Positions 18,997 to 30,475 of a stretch of 64,000 nt of DNA are shown here, in pieces (position 1 is the first letter of the stretch; every line of letters begins with the position of its first letter). Under the pieces are notes generated by a model. That model did no database searches. It saw only the letters and a list, made by a program, of their open reading frames with translations, and was not told the DNA's origin. The DNA lies in the NCBI RefSeq assembly GCF_038024065.1, contig NZ_CP150667.1, forward strand, positions 2,859,501 to 2,923,500, written 5' to 3'. This stretch comes from Polaribacter sejongensis (GTDB taxonomy: Bacteria; Bacteroidota; Bacteroidia; Flavobacteriales; Flavobacteriaceae). Position numbers and translations under genes: made by a program.

Positions 18997-19053
18997 TAAT
19001 ATTATCTATTTTACCTTAATTCTATAGATGCTTAACGGAGGATAAATGTTGCA
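18997..19053 (-). promoter_or_regulatory. PUL regulator motif upstream of the HTCS gene (autoregulation)
   Basis: On the lower strand, TGCAACATTT-ATCC-TCCG-TTAAGCATCT begins at 19053. A poor -7 match, TAATATTA, begins 49 nt later. A second TGCAACAT begins at 19075, 22 bp further upstream, forming a direct repeat. The 516-bp divergent gap to the sulfatase holds further TGCAAC/CGCAAC cores at 19255 and 19372 (upper strand) and near 19336 (lower strand). Confidence 0.6.
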
Positions 19054-19371
19054 TCTTGGTGTTGTATATGTTGCAAAATTAGATTATTTGGGTTGATTTA
19101 TTCCTTTTTTAGTGTTTTTTAATTAATTGAACCACTGATTTACTTCTCTTTGCATGTTTTTCTGTTGCTTTTTTTCTAGTACTTAGCAAATTTTGTTAAT
19201 TAAATTTTGGAAAAAAGTATGAATAAGTCGCTAAATATATAAGGGGTTGTAAAATGCAACAAAATTAGTGTCTGTAAAATGAGACGTTGAATAAGGTTAG
19301 AGGTGTTTGTTGATACTGTACTGGGGTTTTAATGTTGCGTTTTTTGATTTTTTGTGATATTTGGCTAAAAA

Positions 19372-19428
19372 TGCAACATTAAGAGGGTGTTTTGTATATT
19401 TTTAAATATTCTTTTAATAATATATTTG
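19372..19428 (+). promoter_or_regulatory. PUL regulator motif and -7 element of the first enzyme operon
   Basis: TGCAACATTA begins at 19372, and a perfect -7 element, TATATTTG, begins exactly 49 nt later at 19421. The middle of the motif (AGAGGGTGTTTTGTATAT) deviates from the other sites. The fixed spacing supports it as a real site driving the sulfatase operon. Confidence 0.6.
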
Positions 19429-19486
19429 AACCTAGCGAATTTATTTCGTTATGCAAATCAGTAAATTAAAGTAAAATTAAAAGGAA

Positions 19487-20959
19487 ATGAATAAAAGTTT
19501 AAAATTTCTCTCTTTAGCGTTGTTAGTCTTCACTGTGATTTCGTGTGGCTCAAAAAGTTTAACAGAAAAAAGTAGTTTACAAGAGGTAGATACGTCTTTA
19601 AGAAAACCAAACATTATCTATATTTTAGCAGATGATCTTGGTTATGGAGATTTAGGTAGTTATGGACAGACAATGTTTAAAACACCAAATATTGATAAAT
19701 TGGTTACCGAAGGTTTAATGTTTACACAACATTACGCAGGTAATACGGTTTGTGCACCTTCAAGATCTGCTTTATTAACAGGTCAGCATACAGGGCATAC
19801 GCCTGTTAGAGGAAACAAAGAAATTATGCCAGAAGGGCAATACCCAATTCCTGAGAATACATTCACTTTAGCAGAATCGTTAAAAAAAGGTGGTTATGTA
19901 ACAGGTGCTTTTGGTAAATGGGGATTAGGATTTCCTGGTTCTGAAGGAGATCCTGTTAACCAGGGGTTTGATACTTTTTATGGATACAATTGTCAACGTT
20001 TAGGTCATAACTATTATCCAAACCATTTATGGTCTAATAGAGATTCTATTGCTTTAACAGGTAATGATAATGGTAAAAAAGAACAGTATGCTCCTATTTT
20101 AATTCAGGAAGAAGCTATTCAGTTTTTAGAAAAAAATAAAGACACCACTTTCTTTATGTATGTGCCTACTATTATTCCTCATGCAGAGTTAGCTGCACCA
20201 GAACACTTAATAGAAAAGTATAGAGGAAAATATTTACCAGAAAAGAAATTTAAAGGAACCGATAGTGGTCCAGAATTTAGATTAGGTAAATACGAATCTC
20301 AAGACGAATCTCATGCAGCTTTTGTGGCTATGATAGAAGTGATGGATACGCAAGTGGGTGAAATTATGGCTAAAGTAAAGGCTTTAGGTATAGAGGATAA
20401 TACTATTATTGTTTTTGCTTCAGATAATGGACCTCATGAAGAAGGAGGAGCAGATCCAAAGTTTTTTAATAGTGCTGGTCCTCTAAGAGGAGTTAAAAGA
20501 GATTTATACGAAGGAGGAATTAGAGTGCCAATGGCTATTAAATGGCCAGGAAAAATTAAACCAGGCACTAAAACAGATTTAATCTCTGCTTTTTGGGATG
20601 TGTTTCCTACATTTTCTGAAATAGCAGGTGTAGAGGTTCCAGAAAACTTAGATGGTATTTCTTTCTTACCAACATTATTAGACAAACCAGAAGAGCAAGT
20701 ACAGCATGATTACTTGTATTGGGAATTTCACGAAAGAGGAGGAAGACAAGCCATCAGAAAAGGAGATTGGAAAGCTGTAAAATATAATGTTTTAAAGAAA
20801 CCAAATGCACCAATGCAATTGTATAACCTTTCTATAGATATAGGAGAAAAAAATAATATTGCAGATGAACACCCAGAAATTGTTGCTCAAATGAAGGCTT
20901 TGTTTTTAGAAGCAAGAACTCCTTCGGATGTGTTTACTTTTGATCAAGTTTCTTTTTAA
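19487..20959 (+). CDS. Sulfatase, S1 (formylglycine) family, lipoprotein
   Basis: A 490-residue arylsulfatase-type enzyme with a lipoprotein signal (LALLVFTVISCGS). The metal-binding start reads PNIIYILADDLGYGDLGSYG. The catalytic signature is Cys89 in CAPSRSALLTGQHTGH, matching C-x-P-S-R, so Cys89 should be converted to formylglycine. FASDNGPHEEGG and DLYEGGIRVPMAIKWPG supply further conserved active-site positions. It should remove sulfate esters from PUL oligosaccharides, probably facing the periplasm. It opens an apparent operon with the genes at 21070, 23686 and 27023. A sulfatase-maturing enzyme is not in the window. The sulfate position it acts on cannot be told. Confidence 0.93.
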   Translation: MNKSLKFLSLALLVFTVISCGSKSLTEKSSLQEVDTSLRKPNIIYILADDLGYGDLGSYGQTMFKTPNIDKLVTEGLMFTQHYAGNTVCAPSRSALLTGQHTGHTPVRGNKEIMPEGQYPIPENTFTLAESLKKGGYVTGAFGKWGLGFPGSEGDPVNQGFDTFYGYNCQRLGHNYYPNHLWSNRDSIALTGNDNGKKEQYAPILIQEEAIQFLEKNKDTTFFMYVPTIIPHAELAAPEHLIEKYRGKYLPEKKFKGTDSGPEFRLGKYESQDESHAAFVAMIEVMDTQVGEIMAKVKALGIEDNTIIVFASDNGPHEEGGADPKFFNSAGPLRGVKRDLYEGGIRVPMAIKWPGKIKPGTKTDLISAFWDVFPTFSEIAGVEVPENLDGISFLPTLLDKPEEQVQHDYLYWEFHERGGRQAIRKGDWKAVKYNVLKKPNAPMQLYNLSIDIGEKNNIADEHPEIVAQMKALFLEARTPSDVFTFDQVSF

Positions 20960-20993
20960 AAAGAGAAGCTTAAAATAAAATAATAAAATTTTA

Positions 20994-21028
20994 CTTGTAG
21001 TTAGAAATTCTTTGTTTCTAACTACAAG
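20994..21028 (+). terminator. Hairpin between the sulfatase and the next hydrolase
   Basis: CTTGTAGTTAGAAA pairs perfectly with TTTCTAACTACAAG across a 7-nt loop, followed by AATATTTTT. It may terminate part of the transcripts or protect the upstream sulfatase message within the operon, since no separate promoter motif precedes the next gene. Confidence 0.65.
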
Positions 21029-21069
21029 AATATTTTTAAATAGATAAAAATTAATTCTTCTTTCTGTTT

Positions 21070-23661
21070 ATGATTTTAAAAAACACCTTTTTTATTACAT
21101 TATTTAGCATTCTTTTTGTGCACACTATTTTGGGGCAAGATTTAAAAAAGATAAATATTACTACCAATAATGGGCATGCTATAAAAAAAGGAGCAAGTGG
21201 CTTTAATGTTCGTATAGCAGACAAAATTTGGAGTTATACACATCCAGATTTTGTACAATCTGTAAAAGAATTAAAACCAGGTTGGTTGCGTTTTTTTTCG
21301 GGTACTATGGGCGATGCTTTTAGTAGTGCAACAGGTCAGTATGATTTAGATTACATTTCTATGTTAGATCATGAAAAACCATTTTTAAAAGGGTTTAGAT
21401 ATGTAAAGGTAAAAGGACCACACAGAGTTGTCGATTTATATGAACTTTTAAGTGAAGTAAACGGTAAATTAATTATTACTGTAAATGCATTTACAGAGTC
21501 GCCAGAAATGATTTTAGAATTGGCTCGTTTCTGTAAAAATAACAATATAGAAGTAGCTGTTTGGCAATTTTGTAACGAACCTTATTTTTACGTTCCAAAC
21601 AGAAATAGATTTTGGTGGAATGATGGTTTTGACTATGCTGCTAAAATGAAACCTTATGCAGAAGCTATTCAACAAATTTTTCCGGATGCGCAATTAACCC
21701 TTAATTATACTTGGGATGGCGTTTGGACTTTTATGAAAGAGATTAACCAATATCAAAAAGAACATGGAGTATATTGGAACGTTTTTTCTAAACATTCTTA
21801 TGCGCCACATACAGGGAAAAAAGATACGCAAGAACAAGCTTACAAACGTGCAAATACCAAATTATTAGAAGCAACTTCTAGTAATGCAATGTCAGAAATT
21901 GAAGATTATACTTGGAAAGATGTGCCAATGGTAATTACAGAATTTGGTGTTTGGAACAAACCTTTAAATGGTATTTATTCTAGTATTTATAATATTGAAT
22001 ATGTAATGCGTCAATTAGCACATACAAATACACAATATGTAGGTGCGCATGAGGTAAGTAACAAATATTACCCAGGTAAAGGAATGGGGAATGTAGTAGA
22101 AAATGCATTCGAAAATAAGTTGAAAATTGAAACAGATACGGTTTTAACAGGTATCCGAAGAGATTTAGAAGGTAAAGCTTATAAAATTTATAATGAAGCT
22201 GTTAATAATTCAGAATACTTATATCATGTAGAAATTGCCAACAATGTACAAGTTGATGGTTTAAAGAATACAAAAGTAAACGGAATGTTTGCGCAAGGAT
22301 ATAAAGGGAGTAACGGCTATAATTATTTAGTGGTAAGTAATAGAAGTGCTGTTGCAAATCAATATCAAATTAATATTGATGAAAAGTTGTTGAAAGACAA
22401 TTTATCGGTGACTTATATTGCAGCAGATTCTCTAAATACAAGAGATACAGAAATTAAAGAAACTCAAATTAAAAACGGAATTCTATCTGTAAAACCTTTT
22501 AGTTTATCTGTTTTAAAATGGAAAACAGATTCTTACAAATTAGAGCAACCAACCATTTATAAAGCTACCGTAGAAAAAGAAGGTGTTTTATTAAAATGGG
22601 GCGCTATTGCAAAAGCGAAATCCTATAAAATTCATTATGGTACGGATGCTTCAAACTTAAGTGAAACAATTAATGTATCTGCTACAAATACTTTTTTAGT
22701 GAACGGATTACATCCGAAGAAAAAATACTTTTTTAGTGTTGAAGCACAGAATGATGAAAAAATTAGTGAGCTATCTAACACAGTTTCTGTAACATATCAA
22801 TTACCTATTAAACCTGAAGTTTTTAAAGTTTCAAGAAGAGATAATAGTGTCACTTTATTCTGGAGAAGTGTTCCAAATGCAACGAGTTATTTAATTAACT
22901 ATGTTGATGCAAACAATAAAAGTATTGAAATAGATACAGACAATGTTTTTGGATATAGAATAGAAGATTTAAAAGATAATACAAATTATCAATTTACAGT
23001 TACCGCATACAATGGTTTGGGTAAAAGTATTTCTTCAGAAAAAGAAAAAGTATTTGTTTCGTCTAGAGTGCCATATAGTCCTAGAAATGTATCTGCAATA
23101 CATAGTGCATCAAATTCAATTGAAGTAAAATGGCATCCACAAGCTAAAGTATTGTCAAACACTTCTTATAATATATATAGAGGTACAGAATTACATGAAT
23201 TTACAAAAGTTGCAAGTGGTATAAAAGATACTGTTTATGTAGATGCTTCTATTAAAGAGAATACACAATATTATTATACGGTTAAAGCAGAAACAGAAGT
23301 TGGTGAGAGTAATTTTCATCCTAATATTGCTACCGCTTTTTCAAAAGAAAAAAATAATCAGGTTAAAATTCAAGTTGTAGAAACTCAAAAAGAAGGGTAT
23401 TTGGTTAAAGTAGTTTTAAATCAATTAAAATTAAAACCAGAAGATTCTTTCGGAGCAATTATTAACAATGTTTCTTACTTAAATGTAGAGCATATTAAAA
23501 TTTTAGGAATCCCAGACGCAGAAAGGAATAAATCTTTTCATGTTTTTATTCCTAATTCAAAAGTAAAAGTAAATTCAAAATACGCTATAAAAGCCTTTGT
23601 TGTAAAAGGTGGTAAGCAAATTGAAAGTGCCATTGTAAATCAGTTTATCAGTAAAAATTAA
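21070..23661 (+). CDS. Clan-A-like glycoside hydrolase with fibronectin type III domains, family not recognised
   Basis: An 863-residue secreted protein with a signal peptide (to about residue 22, ...HTILGQ). The catalytic barrel (about 30-370) has two glutamates placed as in clan GH-A retaining enzymes: Glu170 in WQFCNEPYFY (acid/base) and Glu291 in VPMVITEFGVW (nucleophile). A beta-sandwich (about 375-490) follows, then about three fibronectin type III repeats (about 495-770) and a C-terminal beta domain. There is no T9SS sorting domain, so it may be periplasmic or carried to the surface in another way. The overall look is between GH39, GH51 and GH79, but I cannot assign a family. It lies 24 bp before a GH2 gene and likely acts in the same pathway. 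Confidence 0.75.
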   Translation: MILKNTFFITLFSILFVHTILGQDLKKINITTNNGHAIKKGASGFNVRIADKIWSYTHPDFVQSVKELKPGWLRFFSGTMGDAFSSATGQYDLDYISMLDHEKPFLKGFRYVKVKGPHRVVDLYELLSEVNGKLIITVNAFTESPEMILELARFCKNNNIEVAVWQFCNEPYFYVPNRNRFWWNDGFDYAAKMKPYAEAIQQIFPDAQLTLNYTWDGVWTFMKEINQYQKEHGVYWNVFSKHSYAPHTGKKDTQEQAYKRANTKLLEATSSNAMSEIEDYTWKDVPMVITEFGVWNKPLNGIYSSIYNIEYVMRQLAHTNTQYVGAHEVSNKYYPGKGMGNVVENAFENKLKIETDTVLTGIRRDLEGKAYKIYNEAVNNSEYLYHVEIANNVQVDGLKNTKVNGMFAQGYKGSNGYNYLVVSNRSAVANQYQINIDEKLLKDNLSVTYIAADSLNTRDTEIKETQIKNGILSVKPFSLSVLKWKTDSYKLEQPTIYKATVEKEGVLLKWGAIAKAKSYKIHYGTDASNLSETINVSATNTFLVNGLHPKKKYFFSVEAQNDEKISELSNTVSVTYQLPIKPEVFKVSRRDNSVTLFWRSVPNATSYLINYVDANNKSIEIDTDNVFGYRIEDLKDNTNYQFTVTAYNGLGKSISSEKEKVFVSSRVPYSPRNVSAIHSASNSIEVKWHPQAKVLSNTSYNIYRGTELHEFTKVASGIKDTVYVDASIKENTQYYYTVKAETEVGESNFHPNIATAFSKEKNNQVKIQVVETQKEGYLVKVVLNQLKLKPEDSFGAIINNVSYLNVEHIKILGIPDAERNKSFHVFIPNSKVKVNSKYAIKAFVVKGGKQIESAIVNQFISKN

Positions 23662-23673
23662 ACCATCACTTAA

Positions 23674-26829
<3,156 letters not shown>

Positions 26830-26844
26830 TAAAAGTAATTTTAT

Positions 26845-26978
26845 AATGAGGTTGTCTAAAAAGGATTAAATCTTGTCATACTGAACTTGTTTCAGTATCT
26901 CAACTTATTGAGGTTTAAACTTCATAAGAATCTGAAATAAATTCAGATTGACAAAACAGCTTTTTAGGTAGCCTCATT
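26845..26978. repeat. MITE-like inverted-repeat element A
   Basis: A 134-bp noncoding element with 18-bp terminal inverted repeats (AATGAGGTTGTCTAAAAA and TTTTTAGGTAGCCTCATT, 3 mismatches). The core TCATACTGAACTTGTTTCAG pairs with CTGAAATAAATTCAGATTGA. It lies between the two GH2 genes. Related copies are at 30139, 51578 and 54320. It has no transposase and would have to be moved in trans. Confidence 0.8.
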
Positions 26979-27022
26979 TTTATATTATAAATATGCTTAA
27001 CTACATTTAAAATTTAAAAGAT

Positions 27023-30000
27023 ATGCGTATAAAAAATTTAATAATCCTTTTTGTTTTTAGTTTTATATTCTCTGGTTTTTCAACCGATAAAAACCCTAAA
27101 GATAAAATTGTACAGCGACTTAGTTTTGATAGCAATTGGAAATTTATTCAACAAGACATTACAGGAGCAGAAAAAGTTACCTTTAATGATGCCTCTTGGA
27201 GAACTTTAAATTTACCACACGATTGGAGTATAGAAGGAGAATATAGTGAAAACAATCCAATGGGAGCTGGAGCAGGTTATTTACCAGCAGGTTTTGGTTG
27301 GTATAGAAAAACCATTACAGTACCAGAGAATTGGAAAGGAAAACACGTAGAAATTGCTTTCGATGGTGTTTTTATGAATAGTACAGTTTATGCAAACGGA
27401 CAAGAATTAGGAACTAGACCTTATGGTTGGGTTTCTTTTGCCTATGATGTTAGCGAGATTGCTAAAACATCAGAAACTATTACGTTTGCAGTTCGTGTAG
27501 ATAATGACAAACAACCTGCTGCACGTTGGTATACAGGTAGCGGAATTTATGCACATACTTGGATTGATATTAAAAACAATACTCATGTTAAAAGAGATGG
27601 GATTTTTCTTAGAACAGAAGGTGATAAAGTTTTTGTAGAAACAGAATTATTCACCAAAGAAAATGAAGGCAAAGTAACGTTAATAACTTCTATTATTGAT
27701 AAAAATGGTGTTGAGGTTGCTTGTGATAAAGATAAAATCAAACTAGAAAAAGAAGGACTTGTAAAAACGGAGTTAAGCATTAAAAATCCAAACTTATGGT
27801 CTGTAGAATCGCCTTATTTATACACTTTAAAAACGGAGTTACTTATTGGTAATAAGGTTGTTGATGTTGTAGAAACTAAATTTGGTGTTAGAGATATTGA
27901 GTGGATTGCGGAGTCTGGAATGTGGATTAACGGTAAAAACGTAAAATTACAAGGAGTTTGTAATCACCAAGACGCAGGAGCTTTAGGAGCTGCAGTACCT
28001 TATAAAATTTTAAAGTTTAGAGTACAGCAGTTAAAAGATATGGGAGTAAATGCTATTAGAACTTCGCACAACCCACAAACACCAGAATTTTATGACATTT
28101 GTGATGAAGTAGGAATGATGGTGATGGACGAAATTTTTGATGGTTGGAAAAAGAAAGCCAAAAACGATTACGGCGCGCATCATTTTGATGAATGGTGGAA
28201 ACAAGATTTAACAGATTGGATTAAGCGTGATAGAAACCATCCTTCAATAGTTATTTACAGTGTTGGTAATGAAACTGGTGGTCCAATTGCTAAAGATTTA
28301 GTAGCAACTTGTAATCTTTTAGATCCTACAAGACCTGTAACTTCTGGTCACTCTGGTTCAGATCACATGAATGTTTTAGGAATTAATGGAGGAAGTGAAA
28401 AGAAAGGATTTATGGAAAATCTGGCAAAAAATCCGAAGGATAGAGTTTTTATAGGTACAGAAAACACACATACTTGGCAAGTTAGAGGGTATTACAGAAC
28501 TAAAACTTGGTATAGAGATGGATTTCCAAATAGAAATAACACCTACGAAATTCCTGATTTAACTGAAAAAGAAGTTTTTACTCACGATTGGATTCCAGAA
28601 GCTGGAAGAAAAAACAGAAAACAAATTTTTAATTCTAGTTATGATAATGCAACGGTTCGTGTTTCATCTAGATTAAGTATTGAGCAATTACGTGATGTTC
28701 CTGCTTATGCTGGTTCTTTTAGATGGACAGGTTACGATTATATTGGAGAAGCTGGTTACGTGCATGGTGGTTGGCCTTTTAAAGCTTTTATGGGAGGAGC
28801 AATTGATTTAGCAAATTTTGAAAAAGACTTGTTTTACTTATATCAAAGTCAATGGACAACAAAACCAATGGTTCATATTTTACCACATTGGACACATCCA
28901 AAAGTAGCGTTAGATACTGAAATTCCGGTTTGGGTATATTCAAATACAGAAGAAGTAGAATTGTTTTTTAATGATGTTTCTTTAGGAAAACAAAAACCAG
29001 GAACCGCATGGGATGAAATGCAATGCCAATGGATGGTAAAATGGCAACCAGGAACATTAAAAGCAGTTGGGTATAAAGATGGTAAAGTAGTTTCAGAGAA
29101 AATTATTAGAACTGCAGATCAACCTTCTAAAATTAAATTATCTGTAGACGGAGAAGCGTTACAAAATAGTTTAGATGATATTGTTCAAGTACGTGTAACA
29201 ACTACAGATGATAAAGGAGAGTTTTATCCGTATGGAGAAAATAGAACTTATTTTAATGTGTTTGGTGGAGGAAAAATAAAAGCACTAGATAATGGAAGTC
29301 CTGTAGATGTAGAACAACATGTTGGACCAAATCATAGAGTAGCATTTTACGGATTAACACGTGCGTATATTTCTGCGACTGATGAAAAAGGAGCTGTTAA
29401 TTTATTAGCAAGTTGTATTTTAGGAGAGAAAAAATTAATCACTTCTAATAAAGTAAGTATCGATACAGAAATGATCAATTTAAGAGGAAATAAAATCAAC
29501 CCTAAAATTGAAGTGTATTATACTACAAACGGAGACATACCAACAACAAACTCTACCGTTTACAATGGTGCTTTTGATATAGAAATGGAAACAACCGTAA
29601 AAGCATTAATTGTTGTTGATGGAAAAGAGACACAAATTTTAGAAGAGAAATTCGGAAAAGGTGAAGGTTTCACTTGGAATGAAACTTTAGAGAATTTAGG
29701 GCAAATTGGTGAACAAGCAGAAGAAGCAACGTTAGTGAATGCAACAGTTTCATTAAAAGGAAAAAACTTTAACGGAAAAGGTTTTGTAAGTCTTGCTAAA
29801 AAAGGAGCTTCTATTTCTTGGTATCAAGAAAATGATGGAAGTGCAGGTAATGCAGAATTAACGATTCGTTATAGCACCAAAATTAAAGATAAATCTGGAG
29901 CTTACATAAAAGTAATTGTAAGTGATAAAGTTGTTCGTAAAGAGGTTTTATTATCTAATACGCAGCATTCTGGTAATAACTGGAAAACGGTTAAAATTCC

Positions 30001-30088
30001 GATTAAGATTGGCCGTGGAGCAAACACAATCTTGATTGAGTCTTTAGGAAATGATGAGGTTTTAATTGATGAAATTCTGATAAAGTAA
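27023..30088 (+). CDS. GH2 beta-galactosidase-like enzyme with C-terminal accessory domains
   Basis: A 1021-residue secreted enzyme with a signal peptide (IILFVFSFIFSGFS). The N-terminal jelly roll (about 35-200), Ig-like domain and TIM barrel (about 295-600) are standard GH2. Glu417 in YSVGNETGGP is the acid/base, and Glu480 in FIGTENTHTW is the probable nucleophile. After PMVHILPHWTHP comes a DUF4982-type beta domain, then a chitobiase-like sandwich (about 825-880, VYYTTNGDIPTTNS) and a C-terminal CBM6/35-like module (about 885-1021). This is the long Bacteroidota GH2 type, different from the LacZ-like enzyme upstream, so the two likely act on different linkages or on substituted galactose. 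It is flanked by inverted-repeat elements on both sides. Confidence 0.9.
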   Translation: MRIKNLIILFVFSFIFSGFSTDKNPKDKIVQRLSFDSNWKFIQQDITGAEKVTFNDASWRTLNLPHDWSIEGEYSENNPMGAGAGYLPAGFGWYRKTITVPENWKGKHVEIAFDGVFMNSTVYANGQELGTRPYGWVSFAYDVSEIAKTSETITFAVRVDNDKQPAARWYTGSGIYAHTWIDIKNNTHVKRDGIFLRTEGDKVFVETELFTKENEGKVTLITSIIDKNGVEVACDKDKIKLEKEGLVKTELSIKNPNLWSVESPYLYTLKTELLIGNKVVDVVETKFGVRDIEWIAESGMWINGKNVKLQGVCNHQDAGALGAAVPYKILKFRVQQLKDMGVNAIRTSHNPQTPEFYDICDEVGMMVMDEIFDGWKKKAKNDYGAHHFDEWWKQDLTDWIKRDRNHPSIVIYSVGNETGGPIAKDLVATCNLLDPTRPVTSGHSGSDHMNVLGINGGSEKKGFMENLAKNPKDRVFIGTENTHTWQVRGYYRTKTWYRDGFPNRNNTYEIPDLTEKEVFTHDWIPEAGRKNRKQIFNSSYDNATVRVSSRLSIEQLRDVPAYAGSFRWTGYDYIGEAGYVHGGWPFKAFMGGAIDLANFEKDLFYLYQSQWTTKPMVHILPHWTHPKVALDTEIPVWVYSNTEEVELFFNDVSLGKQKPGTAWDEMQCQWMVKWQPGTLKAVGYKDGKVVSEKIIRTADQPSKIKLSVDGEALQNSLDDIVQVRVTTTDDKGEFYPYGENRTYFNVFGGGKIKALDNGSPVDVEQHVGPNHRVAFYGLTRAYISATDEKGAVNLLASCILGEKKLITSNKVSIDTEMINLRGNKINPKIEVYYTTNGDIPTTNSTVYNGAFDIEMETTVKALIVVDGKETQILEEKFGKGEGFTWNETLENLGQIGEQAEEATLVNATVSLKGKNFNGKGFVSLAKKGASISWYQENDGSAGNAELTIRYSTKIKDKSGAYIKVIVSDKVVRKEVLLSNTQHSGNNWKTVKIPIKIGRGANTILIESLGNDEVLIDEILIK

Positions 30089-30138
30089 ATTTTTAAAGGA
30101 GTAATAAAACTTTTGTTTATTTTGATATAAGCAAATGT

Positions 30139-30276
30139 AAAAGAGGTTATCTAAAAAGGATTAAATCTTGTCATACTGAACTCGTTTCAGTATCTCAACT
30201 TACTGAAGTTTAGACTTCATAAGAATCTGAAATAAATTCAGATTGATAAAAAAAGGCTTTCTAGACAACCTCTTTT
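30139..30276. repeat. MITE-like inverted-repeat element B
   Basis: A 138-bp noncoding copy of element A after the second GH2 gene. Ends are AAAAGAGGTTATCTAAAAAG and CTTTCTAGACAACCTCTTTT (20 bp, 2 mismatches). The core TCATACTGAACTCGTTTCAG is almost identical to element A. It takes up about a third of the 387-bp gap; the rest holds the PUL motif at 30358. Confidence 0.8.
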
Positions 30277-30357
30277 TATTGCACTAATAAGTCTTTTATC
30301 TAGCATTAGACGATATATACTTCTAAGCTTCAAAATAAATATCGTTATTTTAAATAC

Positions 30358-30424
30358 TGCAACATTTGTTACCCCTAATTGATATTTATAGGATCTATTA
30401 AGAATGCTATAATTGATACATTTG
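30358..30424 (+). promoter_or_regulatory. PUL regulator motif and -7 element of the acetylesterase operon
   Basis: TGCAACATTT-GTTA-CCCC-TAATTGATATTTATA begins at 30358 and matches the consensus closely. TACATTTG, a perfect -7 element, begins 59 nt later at 30417. A one-mismatch alternative, TATAATTG, begins 50 nt later at 30408. It drives the genes at 30476, 31985 and 33509. Confidence 0.7.
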
Positions 30425-30475
30425 TAAGGAAACCCATGTCCGTAGGTAATATGGATAGTAAAAAATGTATTACAA

